Source: Chloroflexota bacterium (GTDB lineage: Bacteria; Chloroflexota; UBA11872; VXNJ01). Taken from it: 5,857 nucleotides of DNA. Location of the stretch: contig JAPOVO010000128.1 in NCBI GenBank assembly GCA_026708165.1, positions 1 through 5,857 on the forward strand, given 5' to 3'. Numbering within the stretch: the stretch's first letter is position 1; every line of letters starts with the position of its first letter. Shown piece by piece: positions 1 through 4,960 of the stretch. The notes under the pieces are model-generated. The model was given only the letters and a program-made list of their open reading frames with translations, was not told the origin of the DNA and searched no databases. Both the position numbers and the translations under genes were made by a program.

Positions 1-1329
1 GACACGGGCTACGCCTACGTAAACGGCGAGTTCCAGATCGATCTTCCGGTCGGGTACGTATTCGTGGAGGTGCTGAAGGGATTCGAGTACGAGCCGATCA
101 GACGCAAGCTACGGGTGGAGCCGGGCCAGCGGGAGCTGACACTTGATGTCTCACGATGGGCGAATCAAGCGGAGGCGGGGTACTTCAGCGGCGACACGCA
201 CGTGCACTTCCTCGATCCCTCCACGGCGACGCTCGAAGCCGAGGGAGAAGACCTGAACGTGGTCAACGTGCTGGCCGCTCAGTGGGGGCGCTTGTTCACC
301 GACACAGAGCGGTTTACGGGCGGTCTTGCGCCCGCCTCGACTGAGGACACGCTCGTCTGGGTCGGGAGCGAGAACCGGCATCACATGCTCGGGCACATGA
401 GCCTGTTGGGAATAACGGAGCCTATATATCCGCTAAGCAGCGGCGGGCCGGCCGAGGACTACCTGGGCGGCTCGGAAGAGGTGCTGATGGCCGAATGGGC
501 GGACGCGGCCCACGAGCAAGGCGCGCTCGTCGTAACTCCCCATTTCCCATCGCCGCACTGCGAGATAGCTGCGGACATCGCGCTCGGCAAGATCGACGCG
601 GCCGAAATCAAGTACTTCCCGGCGAGACTGCGCGGATCGAGCATCGCCGCATGGTATCGCTATCTAAACTGCGGCTACCGGCTACCGGCGGTCGGCGGCA
701 CCGACAAGATGCTGAACACCATCCCCGTAGGCGGTGTGCGGACCTATGCCTACGTCGGAAAAGAACAGGCATTCACGCACGAGAACTGGCGCGCGGCGAT
801 CAAAGGCGGGCACACCTTCACGACATCAGGTCCGTTGATGGAGTTCACAGTGGAGGGACTTCCGCCCGGAGGTTCGCTGTCGTTCGCCGACGGCGGGACG
901 GTGGAAATCTCGGCGCGCGCGCGGAGCGCCCTGCCGTTCACGCGGCTGGAGGTCGTCGCAAACGGGCACGTTATGGCCGACGCGGAGACGGACGCAACAG
1001 GCCGGGAGGCCTCGCTCAGCTTCCGCCACGAAATCAGCGGGAGCTGCTGGCTGGCGGCGCGCTGCTACGGAGAGATCGATTTGCTGCACGCCTGGGTCAA
1101 CAAGGTGGCGGCGCACACGTCGCCGGTGTACGTGAACGTGGGCGGCAAGGACGTGTTCTCACCGTCGGACGCGGCTTACATGCTGACGCTGATAGACGGG
1201 GGGATCACCTATCTGAGCGAAATCGCCGCCTACCGGGACTCCGCGAAACGCGAAAAGCACGTGAGGATTCTTGAGGCGGGCAAGCAGGCGATCCATCAGC
1301 GAATGCACGAGCATGGGGTCGCCCATTAA
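1..1329 (+). CDS. CehA/McbA-family metallohydrolase, 5' partial
   Basis: The reading frame is open from base 1, so the true start lies left of the window and the GTG at 64 is only an internal codon; 442 residues are visible before TAA. The first 45 or so residues look like the end of a beta-sandwich (carboxypeptidase-regulatory-like) domain, usual ahead of this catalytic domain. Numbering from base 1, a PHP-like metal site follows: GDTHVH at residues 64-69 (H67, H69), GSE near 122-124, VVTPH ending at H181, GGTD ending at D235, then a TSGP motif near 275-278. These are the expected ligands, so the enzyme looks intact. The C-terminal part is beta-rich and ends in a helical tail. Founding relatives hydrolyse carbaryl-type carbamates, but most members have unknown substrates, probably phosphoesters, esters or amides. 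No signal peptide can be judged because the N-terminus is missing. The next gene converges 25 bases downstream. Confidence 0.87.
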   Translation, partial: DTGYAYVNGEFQIDLPVGYVFVEVLKGFEYEPIRRKLRVEPGQRELTLDVSRWANQAEAGYFSGDTHVHFLDPSTATLEAEGEDLNVVNVLAAQWGRLFTDTERFTGGLAPASTEDTLVWVGSENRHHMLGHMSLLGITEPIYPLSSGGPAEDYLGGSEEVLMAEWADAAHEQGALVVTPHFPSPHCEIAADIALGKIDAAEIKYFPARLRGSSIAAWYRYLNCGYRLPAVGGTDKMLNTIPVGGVRTYAYVGKEQAFTHENWRAAIKGGHTFTTSGPLMEFTVEGLPPGGSLSFADGGTVEISARARSALPFTRLEVVANGHVMADAETDATGREASLSFRHEISGSCWLAARCYGEIDLLHAWVNKVAAHTSPVYVNVGGKDVFSPSDAAYMLTLIDGGITYLSEIAAYRDSAKREKHVRILEAGKQAIHQRMHEHGVAH

Positions 1330-1354
1330 CTGAGCGGCCGCCCGGCCCGCGCGG

Positions 1355-2179
1355 CTAGAAGAACGGGTTGTGAGCCAGCTCCTCGGCCACGGTGGTCTGC
1401 GCCCCGTGGCCAGCGTATATCGCGGTAGCGGGAGGAAGCGACAGGACCTCCCGGCGGACCGCCTCGATGTGCCCACCGTACGCGCCAGCGATGTTGGTAC
1501 CACCGAGCGAACCCGCGAACATTGCGTCGCCCACGAAAATCGTGTCATCGATCAAATAGCTCGTGCTGGCGGCGGTGTGGCCGGCGGTCAGCCGTGGCTC
1601 GATGGTCCAGGGGCCGACGGAAAAGCCCTGCCGATGCGATACGCCGACGACGTTACGCGCCTTTGTGGAAATGGCGGAGACTTCGCCGGCCCCAACATAT
1701 ACGGGTACGTCGGAGTCCTTGACCACCGCGCTCAAAACCCCAACGTGATCGGCGTGAGTGTGGGTGGCGAGCACGGCGCAGATTTCCCACCCATGGCCCG
1801 CAATGGCGGCAAGAGTGTCGTCGGCGTCGCCGCCGGGGTCGACGACGAGACAGACGTTCGATTCGGGATCGCCGACGAGATAGGTCCAGACCCTGTAGCC
1901 TTCGTACCATACGGTTTCGACGGGATAGGCTCCCGAGACCATTCCCGCCGCGGGGGCCGGCTCCCACGTCTCGTTGGCGATGTCCCAAAGCCTGGACGCT
2001 TCGAGTCCGAGAACCGCGGCCAAAGCGTCCGACTGCGCGCGGGACGGGTCTTTTCGATAACCCTCGAACGCGGCGATGTCGGCCTCATCAACGCCCGACC
2101 GGCGGCTCAGCTCATCCGCCGAGATTCCGAGCCCTCTTCGGGCTTTTCCGATCAAGTCGCCAAATTCATCCTCAAGCAT
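1355..2179 (-). CDS. HTH (XRE-like) - metallo-beta-lactamase-fold hydrolase fusion
   Basis: This is a 274-residue protein with two parts. Residues about 6-65 look like a Cro/C1-type helix-turn-helix: a helix, then ISADELSRRSGV, then a recognition-helix-like stretch and a closing LGLEASRLWDIA segment. Residues about 85-274 are a glyoxalase-II-like metallo-beta-lactamase fold with all metal motifs: THTHADH at 139-145 (H140, H142, D144, H145), GHT with H201, VGD with D218 and AGHG with H258, and the typical NPFF end. Catalysis as a two-metal hydrolase (thioester, lactone, persulfide or similar) is therefore likely; the substrate is unknown. The ATG is preceded by GAGGTG (2192 down to 2187) at 7 bases, which fixes the start. 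There is no signal peptide or membrane segment, so it should be cytosolic. The gene stands alone, convergent with the CehA-like gene and divergent from the oxidoreductase. The HTH may bind DNA, perhaps the dyad just upstream, or may serve as a protein-contact domain. Confidence 0.9.
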   Translation of the reverse strand: MLEDEFGDLIGKARRGLGISADELSRRSGVDEADIAAFEGYRKDPSRAQSDALAAVLGLEASRLWDIANETWEPAPAAGMVSGAYPVETVWYEGYRVWTYLVGDPESNVCLVVDPGGDADDTLAAIAGHGWEICAVLATHTHADHVGVLSAVVKDSDVPVYVGAGEVSAISTKARNVVGVSHRQGFSVGPWTIEPRLTAGHTAASTSYLIDDTIFVGDAMFAGSLGGTNIAGAYGGHIEAVRREVLSLPPATAIYAGHGAQTTVAEELAHNPFF

Positions 2180-2481
2180 GATCTTTCACCTCGCTGGTCG
2201 AACCAGCCTGATTATCCGGTATTCCAATCACTCACACTGACTCAGATGCGAACAGCCGGTCCTCGCAAGACCCGGCAGGCCGCAAGGCAACGATAAGGCC
2301 TTGGCGGCACGAATGGGAAACCGCACCTCAACATCCAGTACCGCTCCGAAGCGCGGCCCGAGCATTCACGCCGCACAAAGCGGCGCTGGGGTAAGGTGAG
2401 CAGTCGAACTCGGCAGCGGCATTAGCGACTGCCGCCAACAGCCGGAAGGAACAAGCGGATGAGTATAGAACGGCTTTCACG
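2180..2481. other. Divergent intergenic region with leader elements
   Basis: These roughly 300 bases separate the start of the HTH-hydrolase gene (leftward) from that of the Gfo/Idh/MocA gene (rightward), so promoters for both should lie here. Leftward, a GATAAT hexamer on the minus strand (2216 down to 2211) could be a -10 box, but no good -35 box sits at the right spacing. Rightward I see no convincing sigma-70 promoter. Short stem-loops are present: a 6-bp stem with a 5-base loop at 2369-2385 and a 6-bp stem with an 8-base loop at 2416-2435, the latter just upstream of a strong ribosome binding site. A long open frame on the plus strand runs into this region from the left, but it is the antisense shadow of the hydrolase gene. 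No tRNA-like fold or repeat array was seen. Confidence 0.6.
2193..2207. repeat. Perfect 6-3-6 inverted repeat next to a ribosome binding site
   Basis: On the minus strand this reads GCTGGT-TCG-ACCAGC, a perfect dyad with 6-base arms. It abuts the GAGGTG ribosome binding site of the HTH-hydrolase gene. As DNA it could be an operator for an XRE-type dimer. As RNA it would form a small hairpin just before the ribosome binding site. The repeat itself is plain in the sequence; either role is inference. Confidence 0.5.
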
Positions 2482-2488
2482 ATGCTAG
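2444..2488 (+). promoter_or_regulatory. Nine-codon leader ORF with strong RBS, coupled to the oxidoreductase
   Basis: A strong ribosome binding site, GGAAGGA at 2444-2450, lies 8 bases before an ATG at 2459. That ATG opens a nine-codon frame (MSIERLSRC) ending in TAG at 2486-2488. The oxidoreductase ATG at 2482 lies inside the last codons of this frame, in another register. The oxidoreductase start has no good ribosome binding site of its own. Its frame has no ATG, GTG or TTG upstream before the TAA at 2392, so the start cannot be moved. The arrangement suggests that ribosomes load at the leader, terminate and reinitiate at 2482. The peptide shows no run of one amino acid typical of attenuators. 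Confidence 0.45.
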
Positions 2489-3456
2489 GCGTCGCGGTCA
2501 TCGGATGCGGCGGCATGGGGAGCAGTCACGCGAGAGCGATAGCCAACATATCGGGGTTGAGCGTGGTCTGCGGGGCCGATCCGAGCGAAACGGCCAGAAG
2601 CAAGTTCTCGACCGATTTCGACGTACCCTCGTTCGAACGACCGGCCGAGGCGCTGCAATGGGACGGTGTGGAAATCGCCATCATCGCAATGCCGCACGAT
2701 CTGCACGCAACGATGACGATAGAGGCGCTCGAAGCCGGAAAACACGTGCTGTGCGAGAAGCCGATGGCGATAACGTCCGCCGAATGCGTGTCGATGAACG
2801 CGGCGGCTAAGCGGGCAGGGAAGAAGCTGATGGTGGGCATGACCTGGCATTTCAATCCGGCCACCACGGCACTGCGACAAATCGTCTCGTCGGGGCGGAT
2901 AGGGCGCCCGCTGTTTGCGGAAGACATCATCGCGAAGAACTGGAACGCCGCCAGGCGGCCGGACTGGTTCAAGTCGCGCGCTCAGGGCGGCGGAATGTGG
3001 GTGACGAACGGGATTCACCAGATCGACCGGTTGTCGTGGATCATGAGAGACCGGATCACCAGCATTGACGCCAAGTCAGGCGCGTTTCAGCACGCGCAGG
3101 ATGCAGACGACATGACGATGGCCGCCGTACGGTTCGCGGGCGGGGCATTCGCGTCGATTTCATGCTTCGGTTTCGCCAGGGGCGTCGACCGCCACGAGAT
3201 CACGGTGTGGGGAAGCGACGGGGCCGCGCGGTTCGTTGACGGGGCGGTCGAGGTCGGCGTGGACGGGTCGTGGCGAACGGTCGAATGCGGCGACTGGGCC
3301 CCGATCGAACGAGAGTTGGAAGCGTTTCGGCAAAGCATCGAGGACGATGCCGAAGTCCCCGTGGACGGCGAATGGGGCAATTACACGGTGGACGTGGTCC
3401 TGGCGGGGGAAGAGTCATCGAGGCTTCGAAAGCCCGTCGAAGTGCCTGAAGGCTAG
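2482..3456 (+). CDS. Gfo/Idh/MocA-family NAD(P)-dependent oxidoreductase
   Basis: This 324-residue protein has the usual family length or slightly less. The N-terminal Rossmann fold starts at once with VAVIGCGGMG (GxGxxG glycines 8, 10, 13), which supports the ATG at 2482. The family EKP motif is at 92-94 (K93), followed by the C-terminal alpha/beta dimerisation domain. The substrate-site motif is at 169-182 (GGG, then H179 and D182). The usual aspartate two residues before the glycine of this motif is T175 here, a variation that occurs in some subfamilies; the catalytic K93 and H179 are kept. Members oxidise or reduce sugars, inositols or related polyols with NAD(P); the substrate here cannot be told. 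There is no signal peptide, so it should be cytosolic. Translation may be coupled to the upstream nine-codon leader. The stop TAG overlaps the stop of the convergent M20 gene. Confidence 0.93.
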   Translation: MLGVAVIGCGGMGSSHARAIANISGLSVVCGADPSETARSKFSTDFDVPSFERPAEALQWDGVEIAIIAMPHDLHATMTIEALEAGKHVLCEKPMAITSAECVSMNAAAKRAGKKLMVGMTWHFNPATTALRQIVSSGRIGRPLFAEDIIAKNWNAARRPDWFKSRAQGGGMWVTNGIHQIDRLSWIMRDRITSIDAKSGAFQHAQDADDMTMAAVRFAGGAFASISCFGFARGVDRHEITVWGSDGAARFVDGAVEVGVDGSWRTVECGDWAPIERELEAFRQSIEDDAEVPVDGEWGNYTVDVVLAGEESSRLRKPVEVPEG

Positions 3457-4718
3457 AACTGATCTCCCGAGTACAGCTCCGTGCGGAACATGCCGCGCTG
3501 ATACTTCAAATACTCTTTGCGGGACATTCTCGGCTGAAAATCGTCGACGATCTTCCCGGCGGCTTCAGCATCGTTCGCCAGAAGATCGATTGCGGTCCTG
3601 GCCATCGCGATGCCGGGCGCGACGTAGGCCAACTGCTCGTCTATGACTTTCCAGTCAGCCGAGTGACCGGTGCCGCCCATGCCGCCCATGTAGGGGTGGA
3701 CCGTGGGCAGAATGTGGCTCACGTCGCCCATGTCGGTCGAACCGGCGCGGTGTCCGCCGTAAGTCACTGAACCCTCGCCAAACATACCGTCGACGTTGTC
3801 GCCGAACAGGCGACCGAGGTCGGGGAAATTGTTGAGGGGCAGGTATCCCGGAAGGGTGCGAATCTCGACTTGAGCGCCCAGCGCGAGCGCGCCAGCCTTG
3901 AGGGCGCGGTCCACCTTGCGCTCGGCTGAGACGATAGCCTCTACCGTCTTTCCGCGGACGTAGGTCTCGATAGTGACTTCGGACGGAATCACGTTCACGA
4001 GCTCACCGCCTCGGGTGATGATCGGATGGACGCGAATCGAGTCCTCGTCGCGAAACGTCTCGCGCAGCGCGTTTATGGCATTCATCGCCACCAGAGCAGC
4101 GCTGAGCGCGTTAATACCCTTATCGGGCGACCCGCCGGCGTGCGCGGCGCGGCCTATGTAGCGCACGAGCTTGGCGACGCAGCCGTTATTCGAGTCCACG
4201 ACGCCGGCCGTTTCAGGTTCCGACGAAGAGTGGACCATCATCGCGAGGTCGACGTCGTCCAGCTCGCCGAGCGCGATGAACTCCGCCTTGCCAGCCAGAA
4301 ACTCAAGCTTGCCCTCTCGGACCAGATTGTTCCTGTATTCGATTTCGACGTATTCCTCAGCCGGCACGGCCATGAATACGACCCGGCCTGAGAGCGAACG
4401 CAGCACATGGGCGTCGCTCAGAGCGATCGCGGCGCCCATGAGTCCGGCGAGCTGGGCGTTATGTCCACACGCGTGGGCGGCATGGGTGACTGGGTCGGCT
4501 AGCGGATGAGTCGACACGAGCAACGCGTCGAGCTCTCCCATCAGCGCAAGCGTGGGACCCTTTCGGCCGGTATCGAGGGTAGCGCTGAGACCCGTGATGG
4601 CGATGTCTCTCTTGACGGTAAAGCCGAGGCCCTCAAGGAACGCCGCAACGGAGTCGGACGTCCTGAACTCCTTGAACCCCAACTCCGGCGCGTGGAGTAT
4701 CCGGTCGCCGAGGGCCAC
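3453..4718 (-). CDS. M20-family metallopeptidase/amidohydrolase, AbgB-like; true start probably at 4781
   Basis: From the GTG at 4718 the protein has 421 residues. M20 motifs are in order: PELGFKE at 11-17, the metal motif HACGHN at 82-87 (C84, H86), the catalytic and metal glutamates in PAEE at 119-122, MVH with H163, the lid-domain motif GRAAHAGGSPDKGINA starting at 189 (H193), and H352 near the end. CGHN rather than CGHD points to the AbgB/PM20D2-like branch, which cleaves aminobenzoyl-glutamate or dipeptide-type amides; the substrate is not proven. The coordinates use the only canonical start codon. However, the frame stays open upstream and encodes DLSSLKARAGSVVESRSDEI before it, which matches the first helix normal for the family. 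That segment begins at an ATC (4781-4779) 5 bases after GGAGGT, so a 442-residue protein is more likely. There is no signal peptide. Its stop overlaps that of the oxidoreductase, and it diverges from the secreted repeat protein. Confidence 0.92.
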   Translation of the reverse strand: MALGDRILHAPELGFKEFRTSDSVAAFLEGLGFTVKRDIAITGLSATLDTGRKGPTLALMGELDALLVSTHPLADPVTHAAHACGHNAQLAGLMGAAIALSDAHVLRSLSGRVVFMAVPAEEYVEIEYRNNLVREGKLEFLAGKAEFIALGELDDVDLAMMVHSSSEPETAGVVDSNNGCVAKLVRYIGRAAHAGGSPDKGINALSAALVAMNAINALRETFRDEDSIRVHPIITRGGELVNVIPSEVTIETYVRGKTVEAIVSAERKVDRALKAGALALGAQVEIRTLPGYLPLNNFPDLGRLFGDNVDGMFGEGSVTYGGHRAGSTDMGDVSHILPTVHPYMGGMGGTGHSADWKVIDEQLAYVAPGIAMARTAIDLLANDAEAAGKIVDDFQPRMSRKEYLKYQRGMFRTELYSGDQF

Positions 4719-4778
4719 GATTTCATCCGACCGCGACTCGACGACGCTACCGGCGCGCGCCTTCAGACTACTGAGGTC

Positions 4779-4794
4779 GATTTCACACCTCCCC
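4779..4794 (-). promoter_or_regulatory. Ribosome binding site and apparent ATC start of the M20 gene
   Basis: On the minus strand GGGGAGGTG (4794 down to 4786) contains a near-perfect Shine-Dalgarno sequence. The GGAGGT core is followed after 5 bases by ATC, in frame with the M20 protein. Exactly where an ATG is expected there is ATC, one base different. The downstream GTG at 4718 has only a weak GGATGA-like signal. Either a rare AUC start is used, or the base at 4779 is a mutation or an assembly error. Confidence 0.6.
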
Positions 4795-4819
4795 GACGAA
4801 CCGTCGGCTCTTTCCCGGA

Positions 4820-4934
4820 CCGGTTTGCCGAAATGCAGAATAGCACCGCAACCGTGAGGGGCGGAAAGAGCTACGAGGCCAAGCGGGCTTTCGTAACGCA
4901 GCGGAACGGTACCCCGTTAGGTTTGGCAAACCGG
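4820..4934. repeat. Inverted repeats in the second divergent region
   Basis: Between the M20 gene and the secreted repeat protein are several short dyads. CCGGTTTGCC at 4820-4829 is the exact reverse complement of GGCAAACCGG at 4925-4934. The latter overlaps a perfect 6-1-6 palindrome, GGTTTG-G-CAAACC, at 4920-4932. Directly before that, AACGG-TACC-CCGTT at 4905-4918 is a 5-bp stem with a 4-base loop. The GGTTTG element thus occurs three times, counting both orientations. These could be binding sites for a regulator of the two divergent genes, or 5' leader hairpins of the rightward gene. No clear -35/-10 promoter pair was recognised. Confidence 0.4.
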
Positions 4935-4960
4935 CGAGGATGCATCCGGAGGTAACGAAC

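Noticed and set aside
64..66. GTG as the start of the CehA-like gene
   Set aside because: The frame is open through base 1 with family-like sequence before the GTG, and no ribosome binding site precedes it. The gene is simply cut by the window edge.
495..1274. Plus-strand open frame of 259 codons inside the CehA-like gene
   Set aside because: The translation is arginine-rich with no motif, and it lies wholly inside the frame that carries the metallohydrolase motifs.
1337..1355. GC-rich 5-bp stem (GCCGC/GCGGC, 9-base loop) between the convergent first two genes, as a bidirectional terminator
   Set aside because: The stem is short, no T-run follows on either strand, and such stems arise often in GC-rich sequence. 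It is not enough to call a terminator.
1370..2296. Long plus-strand open frame (308 codons) antisense to the HTH-hydrolase gene
   Set aside because: It mirrors a gene with clear metal motifs and a good ribosome binding site. Its own translation has low-complexity R/G-rich composition and no recognisable domain. It is a GC-rich shadow frame.
2180..2481. Riboswitch or small RNA in the first divergent region
   Set aside because: Only isolated 6-bp stems are present. I recognise no conserved riboswitch core and no long paired structure followed by a T-run.
4506..4955. Plus-strand open frame of 149 codons running from inside the M20 gene to just before the secreted protein
   Set aside because: Most of it is antisense to the conserved N-terminal part of the M20 protein. 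No ribosome binding site or domain is seen, and it would cover the divergent control region.
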